Shown piece after piece: positions 38,202-50,036 of a DNA stretch of 64,000 nucleotides (the first letter of the stretch is position 1; every line of letters begins with the position of its first letter). The translations under genes and the position numbers were made by a program. The notes beneath the pieces were generated by a model, which saw nothing but the letters and a program-made list of their open reading frames with translations, was not told the DNA's origin and made no database searches. This DNA comes from Streptomyces sindenensis (GTDB taxonomy: Bacteria; Actinomycetota; Actinomycetes; Streptomycetales; Streptomycetaceae), in contig NZ_BMSG01000005.1 in NCBI RefSeq assembly GCF_014649035.1, positions 221,913 to 285,912 of the forward strand. The letters are read 5' to 3'.

Positions 38202-39647
38202 TCACTGGTGCTTGAAGTGCTTGATGGACTGGTCCTTGGCGGTCGCGTCGGCGAAGGCCTGGATCTTCTTGATGGTCTCGGCCGGCTTGGCGCGGCCCGC
38301 CATCATCTCGCCGAGCGCGGCGACACCGATCTGCTCCTTCTGGAGCTTCACGTACCAGTCCTGCAGGCGCGGGTTGACCACGTTGGTGCCGGCCTTCTCC
38401 AGCGCGGCGACACCGGACTTGAGGCCGTCGGACAGCTCGATGCCGTCCGTGCCGCCGTTGAAGGCGGACAGCGACTTCGTGCTGGCGGTGAAGGACTTGG
38501 AGGAGGCCTCGCTGAGCATGATGCGCAGCTGCTCCATACCGCCCTCGACGTTCTTCGCCTTGCTCGGGACGATGAACGGCTCGCCGCCGGACGCCCAGAT
38601 GGTGCCGAACGGCATCTTGTCGGAGGAGTCGAGGCTGGAGGGGGCGCCCACGGACAGCTTGAAGTCCTTGGGGATGATCGCCGCTTCCTCGTTCTCCACC
38701 CAGGAGCCGTTCGGGATGAACAGCGCCTTGCCGCGGGCCCAGGCGCCCTGCGAACCGCGGTGGTCGAGGCCGGGGGTGCCGTCGAGGATGTAGTCCTTGG
38801 CGACGAGCTCGTAGTACGCCTCGAAAGCCGCCTTGACCGCCGGGTGCTCCCAGGCCTTCGGCTCCAGGTTGTCGATGGCGTCGAGGACCTCGGCACCGCC
38901 GATCTTGGCGATGAAGGGGTACAGGGAGAAGGGGAGGTAGTACGGGTGCTTGCCGGGGTAGGTCCAGCCGGCGATGCCCTTCTTCTTCGCCTTCGCGCAG
39001 AGCGCGAGCATGTCGTCCCAGTTCTCCGGGTACGTGGCGTCGAGCTTCTCCAGCGCGGTCTGCGAGTACCAGACGCCGTAGACCGTGTACGCGTAGTACA
39101 TGATCCAGACCGGGTCGCCGTCGAACTGGCCCATCTCGACGATGCCGGGCCGCAGGGTGTCGCGGACCTTCTTGGCGGGGTCGTCGATGGAGGGGGCGTC
39201 GAGGAGCGGGGTCAGGTCGGTGAGCTGCTTCTTGCCGACCAGGACGCCCATGTCCATCTGCTGGGCACCGGAGTTGTCGATCAGGTCCGGCGGGGTGCCA
39301 CCGTTGAATCGCGGCTGAAGAACCGACTGGATCTTCTGCGTCGCCGAGAACTTGACCTTCGCCTCGGGGTAGGTCTTCTCGTAGACGGCCTTGGCGTCCT
39401 CGGCGTACTTGGTGCCGAAGCCGCCGTCGAAGATGACGATCTCCAGCGGCGCGCTGCCGTTGACGGCCAGCGGGTTCTTGTCGCTCTTTTCGCCCTTTTC
39501 GACCTTGTCGTCGCTGCTGCTGTCGCCGCTCGCGCAGGCGGACAGGAAGCTCATCGTCGGAACAGCGATCAGGCCGAGTGCGGCAGAACGCTTGATCAGA
39601 TCGCGACGGCCAAGGCCCTCATTGTTGTGGGCGGAGGTGGATCCCAT
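38202..39647 (-). CDS. ngcE: N-acetylglucosamine/chitooligosaccharide-binding lipoprotein
   Basis: 481-residue extracellular solute-binding protein (family 1). The N terminus has a twin-arginine motif (GRRDLIKRSA) and lipobox FLSAC, so it is a Tat-exported lipoprotein. Aromatic sugar-contact residues cluster in YYAYTVYGVWYSQ and GWTYPGKHPYYLPF. ATG chosen for the GAGG eight bases upstream; a TTG two codons earlier is less likely. First gene of ngcEFG, with a dre-like DasR site about 250 bp upstream. Confidence 0.9.
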   Translation of the reverse strand: MGSTSAHNNEGLGRRDLIKRSAALGLIAVPTMSFLSACASGDSSSDDKVEKGEKSDKNPLAVNGSAPLEIVIFDGGFGTKYAEDAKAVYEKTYPEAKVKFSATQKIQSVLQPRFNGGTPPDLIDNSGAQQMDMGVLVGKKQLTDLTPLLDAPSIDDPAKKVRDTLRPGIVEMGQFDGDPVWIMYYAYTVYGVWYSQTALEKLDATYPENWDDMLALCAKAKKKGIAGWTYPGKHPYYLPFSLYPFIAKIGGAEVLDAIDNLEPKAWEHPAVKAAFEAYYELVAKDYILDGTPGLDHRGSQGAWARGKALFIPNGSWVENEEAAIIPKDFKLSVGAPSSLDSSDKMPFGTIWASGGEPFIVPSKAKNVEGGMEQLRIMLSEASSKSFTASTKSLSAFNGGTDGIELSDGLKSGVAALEKAGTNVVNPRLQDWYVKLQKEQIGVAALGEMMAGRAKPAETIKKIQAFADATAKDQSIKHFKHQ

Positions 39648-39890
39648 GCTCAAGTCCTCGCCTTCTCCAGGACTCAGGCGGTGTGCCGGTCACCCGTCGA
39701 GAATTCGCCTCAGGCGAAGGGCCCCGCCACCGCGGTCAGTTGCGCTTGGGTCATGCGGATATGCAGACGCACCGGACGGGCCGGTGCAGTGGGGATGCCG
39801 GGAGACCGTACAGCGAGGACGCCCTCGGCGTCCTCGCGACGTTCCTGTTTCCCCCGCGCACATCCGTGTGAAACGGCTGTGCAGATGCCG

Positions 39891-39906
39891 ACAGGTATAG
39901 TCCACT
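39891..39906. promoter_or_regulatory. DasR-responsive element (dre-like)
   Basis: ACAGGTATAGTCCACT matches 13 of 16 bases of the published dre consensus ACTGGTCTAGACCACT. It sits in the 502-bp divergent gap between ngcE and the GH92 gene. DasR releases DNA on binding glucosamine-6-phosphate, so this would link import to amino-sugar supply. The rest of 39648-40149 is AT-richer and holds both promoters. Confidence 0.65.
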
Positions 39907-40106
39907 TGTCGCCAACTGAGCAAGATCGAATGCAGGTTTGGGCGGCAGTCTTTCCCGAGTTGAGACCTCAAGGACACCTCGGTGCCCCGCACCCTCCTCC
40001 CGCGGCGGCTATTTCCCCATTCCGGCCGATTCGCCGACAGACCCTGCGGCAACACCCTTGACACGTCCTGTCACTTGGCTCCCTACTGGACCTTGCATCC
40101 CACTAT

Positions 40107-40118
40107 GACAACGTTGTC
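40107..40118. promoter_or_regulatory. Perfect palindrome before the GH92 gene (LacI-type operator candidate)
   Basis: GACAACGTTGTC, a perfect 12-bp palindrome with central CG, typical of LacI-family operators. It lies 32 bp before the chosen start of the mannosidase gene, in position to block transcription. Confidence 0.5.
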
Positions 40119-40149
40119 CATGCATTTTCCCGGGGAGGAACGGCTCGGC

Positions 40150-43100
40150 ATGCAGCCACCACGCGGCCTCAACCACGGCTTCGACACAGCCCCTCACGCG
40201 GTCCCCCGCCCGGCCCCCCGCCGGAGACGGACCCCCACAGCAGCCGCCCTGGCGGCGTCCCTCGCCCTGGTGGTGATCGCCCCCGCGGTCGCCGCCGCGC
40301 AGCCCGCGTCGCCGGACCGCAAGCCCTCCGGCGACCGGACGTTCACCACCTCTTTCGAGGCGGACGAGAAGCAGCCGGACTGGCGCAGCACCGTCGAGGA
40401 GGGCCCCGACGGCAAGAAGCGGTCCTCCGGCGTCGACGGCGGCTTCTCCTCCGGCATCCCGGGCAACGTCACCGACCGGGTGACGGAGGTGCGCGCGAGC
40501 GCCGAGAACACCGCGGGCGGCGAGGTCAAGGAGAACCTCGTCGATGTCGAGCCGGCCTCGAAGTGGCTGACGTTCGCCAAGACCGGCTGGGTCGAGTTCG
40601 ATCTGGACGAACCGGTCAAGGTCGTGACGTACGCGCTCACTTCGGCCAACGACCACGCCGAACGCGACCCGAAGAGCTGGACGCTCCGGGGCTCGGCGGA
40701 CGGCAAGGAGTGGACCGACCTCGACACCCGCGGCGGCGAGTCCTTCGCCAAGCGGCACGAGACGAAGACGTACGACTTCGCGGGCGACACCGCCTACCGA
40801 CACTTCCGGCTGGAGATCACCGAGAACAACGGCGCGTCGGGCATACTCCAGCTCGCCGACGTTCAGTTCTCGAACGGTGACACCTCCACTCCGGTGCCCG
40901 ACGAGATGCGCAGCCAGCCCGACCGCGGCCCCTCCGGCTCCCCCACCGCCAAGTCGGGCGCGGGATTCACCGGAAAGAAGGCGCTGCGCTACGCGGGTAC
41001 GCACACGTCCGACGGACGCGCCTACTCGTACAACAAGATCTTCGACGTGAACACGGCCGTCACCAAGGACACCGAGCTGTCCTACCTCGTCTATCCGCAG
41101 ATGGGCGAGACCGACCTGAACTACCCGGCCACGCACATCGCGGTGGACCTCGCCTTCACCGACGGCACCTACCTGAGCGACCTGAAGGCCACCGACAGCC
41201 ACGGCGGGCTGCTGACCCCGCAGGGCCAGGCGGACGCCAAGCGCCTCTACGTGAACCAGTGGAACAAGGTCGCCGCCCGGATCGGCACGGTCGCCGCGGG
41301 CAGGACGGTCGACCGGATCCTGGTGGCGTACGACTCCCCCAAGGGGAAGGCGAAGTTCCAGGGCTGGATCGACGACATCGCGATCGCCCCGAAGAAGCCG
41401 GAGAAGCGCAAGGCGCATCTGTCGGACTACGCGCTGACGACCCGCGGCACCAACTCCAGCGGCGGCTTCTCGCGCGGCAACAACATTCCGGCCACGGCGG
41501 TCCCTCATGGCTTCAACTTCTGGACGCCGGTGACCAACGCCGGTTCGCTGAGCTGGCTGTACGACTACCACCGGGGCAACAACGCGGACAACCTCCCCAC
41601 GCTCCAGGCGTTCGGTGCGAGCCATGAGCCGAGCCCGTGGATGGGCGACCGGCAGACCTTCCAGCTGATGCCCTCGGCCGCGAGCGGCACCCCGGACGCC
41701 TCCCGCACCGCCCGCGCGCTGCCCTTCCGGCACGAGAACGAGACGGCGAAGCCGCACTACTACGGCGTCACGTTCGAGAACGGCCTCCAGGCCGAGATGA
41801 CGCCGACCGACCACGCGGCCCGGATGCGGTTCACCTATCCGGGCAAGGACGCCAGCCTGATCTTCGACAACGTGTCGAACGCCGGCGGCATCACCCTGGC
41901 CCCGGAGACCCGTTCCTTCTCCGGCTACACGGACGTCAAGAGCGGCCTGTCCACCGGCGCGACCCGGATGTTCGTGTACGGCGTCTTCGACGCGCCGGTC
42001 ACCGCCAGCGGCAGGCTGAAGGGCGGCGGGGGCGACGACGTCACCGGCTTCTTCCGCTTCGACGCGGGCAAGGACCGCACGGTCAACCTGCGGCTGGCCA
42101 CCTCGCTGATCGGCGTCGACCAGGCGAAGCAGAACCTGGCGACGGAGATACCGGAGTCCACCTCGTTCGAGCGTGTGCAGCGCAAGGCGCAGAGCGCCTG
42201 GGACGACATCCTCGGAACGGTCGAGGTCGAGGGCGCCAACGCCGACCAGCTGACGACGCTCTACTCCAGCCTCTACCGGCTCTACCTCTACCCGAACTCC
42301 GGCCACGAGAAGGTGAAGGGCAAGAACAGGTACGCCAGCCCCTTCTCCAAGGCGACCGGCGAGAACACCCCGACGCGGACCGGCGCGAAGATCGTCGACG
42401 GCGAGGTGTACGTCAACAACGGATTCTGGGACACCTACCGCACGACCTGGCCGGCCTACTCCTTCTTCTCCCCGAAGAAGGCCGGGAAGCTGGTGGACGG
42501 CTTCGTGCAGCACTACAAGGACGGCGGCTGGACCTCGCGCTGGTCCTCCCCCGGCTACGCGGACCTGATGACCGGCACCAGCTCGGACGTGGCGTTCGCC
42601 GACGCGTACGTCAAGGGCGTGAAGTTCGACGCCGAGGCGGCCTACGACGCGGCGCTCAAGAACGCCACCGTGGCCCCGCCGTCCTCGGGCGTCGGCCGCA
42701 AGGGCCTGCAGACCTCGGTCTTCACCGGTTACGCCGACACCGCCACCCACGAGGGCCTGTCCTGGTCCCTGGAGGGTTACGTCAACGACTACGGCATCGC
42801 CCGCATGGGCCAGGAGCTGTACAAGAAGACGAAGAAGGCGCGGTACAAGGAAGAGTCCGAGTACTTCATGAACCGGGCGCAGAAGTACGTCAAGCTCTTC
42901 GACGACAAGGCCGGGTTCTTCCAGGGCAAGAAGCCGAACGGCGACTGGCGCCTGCCCTCGGACCAGTACGACCCGCGCGTCTGGGGCTACGACTACACCG
43001 AGACCAACGGCTGGGGCTACGCCTTCACCGCCCCGCAGGACAGCCGGGGCCTGGCCAACCTGTACGGCGGCCGCGCCGGCCTGGGCAAGAAGCTGGACAC

Positions 43101-44034
43101 GTACTTCTCGACGCCGGAGACGGCGGGCCCGGAGTTCGTCGGCAGCTACGGCGGGGTCATCCACGAGATGACCGAGGCGCGTGACGTGCGGATGGGCCAG
43201 TACGGGCACAGCAACCAGGTCGCCCACCACGCCACGTACATGTACAACGCGGCCTCGCAGCCGTACAAGACGCAGGAGAAGGTCCGCGAGGTGCTGGGCC
43301 GGCTGTACGTCGGCAGCGAGATCGGGCAGGGCATCCACGGCGACGAGGACAACGGCGAGCAGTCGGCGTGGTTCCTCTTCTCCTCGCTCGGCTTCTACCC
43401 GCTGGTGATGGGCAGCGGGGAGTACGCCATCGGCTCGCCGCTCTTCAAGAAGGTCACCGTCCGCATGGACAACGGCCGCAAGCTGGTCGTGAAGGCCCCG
43501 AAGAACAGCGACAAGAACATCTACGTGCAGGGCGTGAAGGTCAACGGCAAGAAGTGGACCTCCACGGCGCTCCCCCACGACGTCCTGGCCAAGGGCGGCA
43601 CGCTGGAGTTCGCCATGGGCCCGAAGCCGTCGGCCTGGGGCACGGGCAAGGACGCGGCCCCGGTCTCGGTGCAGAAGGACGACAAGGTCCCGACGCCCAA
43701 GGGCGACGCGCTGAAGGGTGGCGGCGCGCTGTTCGACGACACCTCCGCCACGTCGGCGACGGTGGAGTCGGTGGAGCTGCCGGTCTCCTCGGCCACGAAG
43801 GGGATCCAGTACACGCTGACCTCGGCGGCGGCCGACAAGGCCCCGAAGGGATGGACGCTCCAGGGTTCGGCGGACGGCAAGAAGTGGAAGGACCTCGACC
43901 GCCGCGCCGGCCAGTCGTTCGCCTGGGACAGGCAGACCCGGGTGTTCTCGGTGGACAGGCCGGGCTCGTACACGAAGTACCGGCTGGTGCTGACGGGTTC
44001 GGCGACGCTCGCGGAGGTGGAGCTGCTGTCCTGA
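40150..44034 (+). CDS. Secreted GH92 alpha-mannosidase with discoidin-like domains
   Basis: 1294-residue secreted enzyme. Signal peptide with RRRR and a hydrophobic core (AAALAASLALVVIAPAVAAA). An F5/8 type C (discoidin-like) carbohydrate-binding domain lies at about 136-240; the GH92 catalytic region spans about 430-1170 (NNGFWDTYRTTWPAYSFFSP, ETNGWGYAFTAPQD, GDEDNGEQSAWFLFSSLGFYP). A second discoidin-like segment ends the protein (LQGSADGKKWKDLDRRAG, near-copy of the first domain's LRGSADGKEWTDLDTRGG). GH92 enzymes are Ca2+-dependent exo-alpha-mannosidases. ATG chosen for GGGGAGG eleven bases upstream. Confidence 0.93.
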   Translation: MQPPRGLNHGFDTAPHAVPRPAPRRRRTPTAAALAASLALVVIAPAVAAAQPASPDRKPSGDRTFTTSFEADEKQPDWRSTVEEGPDGKKRSSGVDGGFSSGIPGNVTDRVTEVRASAENTAGGEVKENLVDVEPASKWLTFAKTGWVEFDLDEPVKVVTYALTSANDHAERDPKSWTLRGSADGKEWTDLDTRGGESFAKRHETKTYDFAGDTAYRHFRLEITENNGASGILQLADVQFSNGDTSTPVPDEMRSQPDRGPSGSPTAKSGAGFTGKKALRYAGTHTSDGRAYSYNKIFDVNTAVTKDTELSYLVYPQMGETDLNYPATHIAVDLAFTDGTYLSDLKATDSHGGLLTPQGQADAKRLYVNQWNKVAARIGTVAAGRTVDRILVAYDSPKGKAKFQGWIDDIAIAPKKPEKRKAHLSDYALTTRGTNSSGGFSRGNNIPATAVPHGFNFWTPVTNAGSLSWLYDYHRGNNADNLPTLQAFGASHEPSPWMGDRQTFQLMPSAASGTPDASRTARALPFRHENETAKPHYYGVTFENGLQAEMTPTDHAARMRFTYPGKDASLIFDNVSNAGGITLAPETRSFSGYTDVKSGLSTGATRMFVYGVFDAPVTASGRLKGGGGDDVTGFFRFDAGKDRTVNLRLATSLIGVDQAKQNLATEIPESTSFERVQRKAQSAWDDILGTVEVEGANADQLTTLYSSLYRLYLYPNSGHEKVKGKNRYASPFSKATGENTPTRTGAKIVDGEVYVNNGFWDTYRTTWPAYSFFSPKKAGKLVDGFVQHYKDGGWTSRWSSPGYADLMTGTSSDVAFADAYVKGVKFDAEAAYDAALKNATVAPPSSGVGRKGLQTSVFTGYADTATHEGLSWSLEGYVNDYGIARMGQELYKKTKKARYKEESEYFMNRAQKYVKLFDDKAGFFQGKKPNGDWRLPSDQYDPRVWGYDYTETNGWGYAFTAPQDSRGLANLYGGRAGLGKKLDTYFSTPETAGPEFVGSYGGVIHEMTEARDVRMGQYGHSNQVAHHATYMYNAASQPYKTQEKVREVLGRLYVGSEIGQGIHGDEDNGEQSAWFLFSSLGFYPLVMGSGEYAIGSPLFKKVTVRMDNGRKLVVKAPKNSDKNIYVQGVKVNGKKWTSTALPHDVLAKGGTLEFAMGPKPSAWGTGKDAAPVSVQKDDKVPTPKGDALKGGGALFDDTSATSATVESVELPVSSATKGIQYTLTSAAADKAPKGWTLQGSADGKKWKDLDRRAGQSFAWDRQTRVFSVDRPGSYTKYRLVLTGSATLAEVELLS

Positions 44035-44114
44035 GTGTGACGCGGTGAGCGCGGGCGGCCGGTACCCCGAGGGCGGGGGTGCCGGCCGCCGGCGTGTCAG
44101 CGGTTCCGGCGGGC

Positions 44115-44220
44115 GCGACGGCCGTGGCGGCACGAGAGTCCAGGCGGGTGCGAGGGGCGTGGCGGGTGCGACGGCCGTGGCGGCACCAGAGTCCTGGCGG
44201 GTGCGACGGCCGTGGCGGGC
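44115..44220. repeat. 53-bp imperfect tandem duplication
   Basis: Two adjacent 53-base units (44115-44167, 44168-44220) with five mismatches; each is itself a 35-base plus 18-base repeat sharing GCGACGGCCGTGGCGG. Lies between the convergent GH92 and histidine phosphatase genes. Confidence 0.75.
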
Positions 44221-44225
44221 GCGGC

Positions 44226-44846
44226 TCAGCCGCCCTGGAGGCTTTCGGGCAGGGCGACGTTGAGCGCGGCGACGACCGGGCGGCCGTGTTCGGTGCCGAG
44301 GCGGGAGACGGCGCCGGTGGCGAGCTGGAAGAGGCGGCCCTCGGCCGGGGTCAGGCCGAGGTAGCGGGCGGTGAGGACGCGCAGGAAGTGCGAGTGCGCG
44401 ACGAGCGCGATGTCCTCCTCGTCCGGCACCTCCTCGGCGGCCGACCGGACGCCCGCGAGCACCTGGTCGGCCCGCTGCCCGATCTGGGCGGGGCTCTCGC
44501 CGGGGTGCTCGTCGGAGCCGGGGTCGACGCCGTCGGTCCACAGGTTCCAGAAGGGGCGGGTGCGGCGGATCTCGCGGGTGGTGACGCCCTCGTACCCGCC
44601 GTAGTCCCACTCCCGCAGCTCGGGGGTGACCCGGGGCGCGGGGAGTCCGGCCAGTTCGGCGGTGCGGCGGGCCCGGATCGACGGGCTGACGAGGGTGAGG
44701 CCGATGGTGCGGTCGGCCAGCAGCGGGACGAGCGCGCGGGCCTGGCGCTCCCCGACATCGGTGAGGGGCAGGTCGGTCCAGCTCGTGTGCTGCCCGGAAC
44801 GGGACCATTCGGTCTCGCCGTGCCGGATGAGGATCAGCTCGCCCAT
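44226..44846 (-). CDS. Histidine phosphatase family protein
   Basis: 206-residue phosphoglycerate-mutase-like phosphatase. LILIRHGETEWS carries the phospho-accepting histidine, ELREWDYGGYEG the acid loop and LVAHSHFLRVL the second catalytic histidine. Substrate not determined; family members act on small phosphoesters. Convergent with GH92 and divergent from the FxLYD-like gene. Confidence 0.92.
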   Translation of the reverse strand: MGELILIRHGETEWSRSGQHTSWTDLPLTDVGERQARALVPLLADRTIGLTLVSPSIRARRTAELAGLPAPRVTPELREWDYGGYEGVTTREIRRTRPFWNLWTDGVDPGSDEHPGESPAQIGQRADQVLAGVRSAAEEVPDEEDIALVAHSHFLRVLTARYLGLTPAEGRLFQLATGAVSRLGTEHGRPVVAALNVALPESLQGG

Positions 44847-44944
44847 GGTGGTCCGTTCGCTCTCTGTCCAGGTGGTGCGGGTGGGGCTGATGGGGCCACG
44901 TACGGTAAACCCTTCAGCTGATCACTTTCCCGTGGGGGGATCGC

Positions 44945-45565
44945 ATGTCCGGCAACTTTCCGCCTCCGCCGCCCGAACAGCCGCAGCCGGAGCACGTGCC
45001 TCCGGTGGGGGCTCCTCCAGAGCGGCCTTCGCCGTGGGCCGCGCCCGCGGGGCCGCCGCGGAAGCAGCACACGGGGCTGATCGTGACGCTCGCCGTGGGC
45101 GGTGGGCTCATCGTGGCGGGAGCGGTGGTGGCGCTCGTCTACTCGGCGATGGACTCCGTCGAGGACTCCATCGCGCTGCCGCCGAGGTCGGAGGCGCCCT
45201 ACTCGGAGCCGTACGACGAGGACTCCGCACCGTACGAGGAGGAGCCCGCGCCGGAGCCCACCGCGACCGAATCCGATGCGTGGAAGGACGTCACGATCAC
45301 CGCGTGCACGCGCGATCCGCGGATCGGCTGGCAGTCGGCGAAGGTGAAGGTGGTGAACGGCTCGGCCACGACGTCCAGCTACACCATCACGATGGAGTTT
45401 CTCGACAAGGAGGGCGTCAAGGTCGCGGAGGGCGGGGCGGGAGTGGTCGCCCTGGAGCCCGGCGGGACCGCGGTGAGGAAGGCGCAGGGCCTCGGTGAGG
45501 TACCGCCCGGCACGACCTGCCGGATCAGCGACGTCTGGCGCACGCCGTCGGATTCCGCGGGCTGA
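44945..45565 (+). CDS. Membrane-anchored FxLYD-like protein
   Basis: 206-residue protein. A Pro-rich cytoplasmic N terminus (about 1-40) is followed by one membrane helix (LIVTLAVGGGLIVAGAVVALVY), an acidic Pro/Glu spacer, and a C-terminal beta domain (about 112-195: DVTITACTRDPRIGWQSAKVKVVNGSATTSSYTITMEF in outline) like the FxLYD/DUF4352 domains of actinobacterial surface proteins. Two cysteines could form an external disulphide. Function unknown. Confidence 0.8.
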   Translation: MSGNFPPPPPEQPQPEHVPPVGAPPERPSPWAAPAGPPRKQHTGLIVTLAVGGGLIVAGAVVALVYSAMDSVEDSIALPPRSEAPYSEPYDEDSAPYEEEPAPEPTATESDAWKDVTITACTRDPRIGWQSAKVKVVNGSATTSSYTITMEFLDKEGVKVAEGGAGVVALEPGGTAVRKAQGLGEVPPGTTCRISDVWRTPSDSAG

Positions 45566-45596
45566 GGCCGGTCCGGGGCCACGGCGGCGGGAACGG

Positions 45597-45639
45597 CGCG
45601 AGGGCCGCGCCCCGGGACCCCCGGGGCGCGGCCCTCGCG
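45597..45639. terminator. Bidirectional terminator before acnA 3' end
   Basis: Perfect 20-bp stem with a 3-base loop between two convergent genes; arms 45597-45616 and 45620-45639. Confidence 0.9.
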
Positions 45640-45653
45640 TTGTGCCGCCCGCC

Positions 45654-48437
<2,784 letters not shown>

Positions 48438-48502
48438 CTACCGCGCCGCGCCTCATTGGCAGCCGGCGCCGCGTTTTGCCACCTACGGCCCCGGCCATCC
48501 GC

Positions 48503-48521
48503 TAAGGTAAGGCTTAGTTAG
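48503..48521. promoter_or_regulatory. Iron-box-like site (DmdR1/IdeR) upstream of acnA
   Basis: TAAGGTAAGGCTTAGTTAG agrees with 13 of 19 bases of the Streptomyces iron box TTAGGTTAGGCTCACCTAA (consensus from memory). It is about 93 bp upstream of the start of an iron-sulphur enzyme gene, so iron control is plausible. Confidence 0.5.
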
Positions 48522-48562
48522 GTAACCCTTACTGGGCGGCGGCTGTGGTGCGCCTCGGCAGA

Positions 48563-48580
48563 TATCTCGATGTCGAGATA
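48563..48580. promoter_or_regulatory. 18-bp palindrome upstream of acnA
   Basis: TATCTCGA-TG-TCGAGATA: perfect 8-base arms around two bases. The symmetry and spacing suit a MarR- or TetR-type dimer. It may serve acnA or the divergent YnfA gene. Confidence 0.5.
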
Positions 48581-48890
48581 ACTCTAGTACATAGCCGCCG
48601 CCCGGTCATGCCCAGGTGCCCCGTGACCGCACCGACCACTCGGATCTCTTGACGCGGTACGCGCCGACGGCGTGCGGCTGCGCGGCCCCGACCGCCCCGT
48701 CGGGTGGAAGATCTACGGTCGGTGGCATGCTCGATCCGCCGCGTGCCGGGCCGACGTCCCCGAAGGACGGCGGCCGCCCCGCCCCGCCCGCGGGGCGCGC
48801 TTCCCACGGACCGGCAGGGCCCCGCCGGCCGACGCCTCCGCCCGTCCCCTCCCCTGTTCCCAGCCACCTCTCACCAGGGAGCCCTCCACC

Positions 48891-49226
48891 GTGCTCGTCG
48901 CCCGCTCCATCGCCCTGTTCGTCGTCGCCGCGCTGTTCGAGATCGGGGGAGCCTGGCTGGTCTGGCAGGGCCTGCGGGAGCACAAGGGGTGGGTGTGGGT
49001 CGGCGCGGGCGTCATCGCGCTCGGGCTGTACGGCGTGGTCGCCACCTTCCAGAGCGACGAGAACTTCGGCCGGATCCTCGCCGCGTACGGCGGCATCTTC
49101 GTCGCCGGGTCGATCGCCTGGGGCATGGTCGCCGACGGCTACCGCCCGGACCGCTTCGACATCGCCGGGGCCCTGGTCTGCCTGGCCGGTATGGCCGTGA
49201 TCATGTACGCGCCGCGCGGCCACTGA
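48891..49226 (+). CDS. YnfA family small membrane protein
   Basis: 111-residue protein with four hydrophobic helices ([72 protein letters not shown]). The [16 protein letters not shown] start is diagnostic of YnfA, a relative of small multidrug transporters with uncertain transport role. GTG with AGGGAG ten bases upstream; the long in-frame upstream extension is not coding-like. Confidence 0.88.
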   Translation: MLVARSIALFVVAALFEIGGAWLVWQGLREHKGWVWVGAGVIALGLYGVVATFQSDENFGRILAAYGGIFVAGSIAWGMVADGYRPDRFDIAGALVCLAGMAVIMYAPRGH

Positions 49227-49268
49227 CACGGCCACCACTAACCTGGGCGCCTCACTTGAGGGGGACCG

Positions 49269-50000
49269 ATGACGACAGCCGACGAACCGCCCATCGTCTT
49301 CGTGCACGGGACGCGTTTCAGCGCCGGACAGTGGAGCACGCAACTCGCCGCGCTCCGGGAGGAGTTCCCGGTCACCGCCGTCGACCTTCCGGGCCATGGA
49401 GCGCGCTCGGCCCAGCCGTGGAGTCTGAACGCGGCGACGGAGGTCGTCGCCGCCGCGGTGGACTCGCTCGGCGGCGGCCCGGCCGTGGTCGTCGGGCATT
49501 CACTCGGCGGTTACGTTGCGCTGGAGTTCGCCCGGCGCCGCCCCGAGCGGTTGCGTGCGCTGGTTCTCGCGGGCGCCAGCGCCTCCACCCGCGGGCCCTG
49601 GGCCGCGCCCTACCGGTGGGTCGCCGGCCTGGTGCCCCGTATTCCGGCGGACCGGCTGACCCGCTGGAACGACCGGCTGCTGCTGCGGCACTACCCACGG
49701 GAGGTGGTGGAGGCGACCATCCGCTCCGGATACGCCTTCCACACCCTGCCGGCCGCCTGGGGCGAGGTGCTGGGCCGGTTCGGCACGGACGCGCTGCGTC
49801 ATGTGGCGGCGCCGGTACTGATCCTGAACGGCGAGAAGGACACCGTCTTCCGGTCCGGTGAGGCGGACTTCGCCCGTGCGCATCCGGATGCCCGTATCGA
49901 ATTGATCCCACGGGCCGGGCATCTCGCGAACTTCGACGCCCCGGACGTCTTCACCGGCGCGGTCCGCCGCTTCGCCCGGGGGCTTCCGGTGACCGGCTGA
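49269..50000 (+). CDS. Alpha/beta hydrolase
   Basis: 243-residue hydrolase: oxyanion loop FVHGTRFSAGQW, nucleophile elbow VVGHSLGGYVA (Ser), acid in LNGEKDTVF and histidine in RAGHLANF. A lid of about 70 residues lies between. Substrate unknown; an esterase or lactonase-like role is usual. Starts 42 bp after the YnfA stop. Confidence 0.92.
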   Translation: MTTADEPPIVFVHGTRFSAGQWSTQLAALREEFPVTAVDLPGHGARSAQPWSLNAATEVVAAAVDSLGGGPAVVVGHSLGGYVALEFARRRPERLRALVLAGASASTRGPWAAPYRWVAGLVPRIPADRLTRWNDRLLLRHYPREVVEATIRSGYAFHTLPAAWGEVLGRFGTDALRHVAAPVLILNGEKDTVFRSGEADFARAHPDARIELIPRAGHLANFDAPDVFTGAVRRFARGLPVTG

Positions 50001-50036
50001 GCGGGGCCACGCACGCCGTCGGCGCCCTGCGCACGG

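Noticed and set aside
40009..44808. A 1599-codon open frame on the minus strand covering the GH92 gene
   Set aside because: It is antisense to a gene with clear GH92 and signal-peptide features. Its translation is low-complexity (Arg/Val/Gly/Ala), as expected from GC-rich third positions in the complementary frame.
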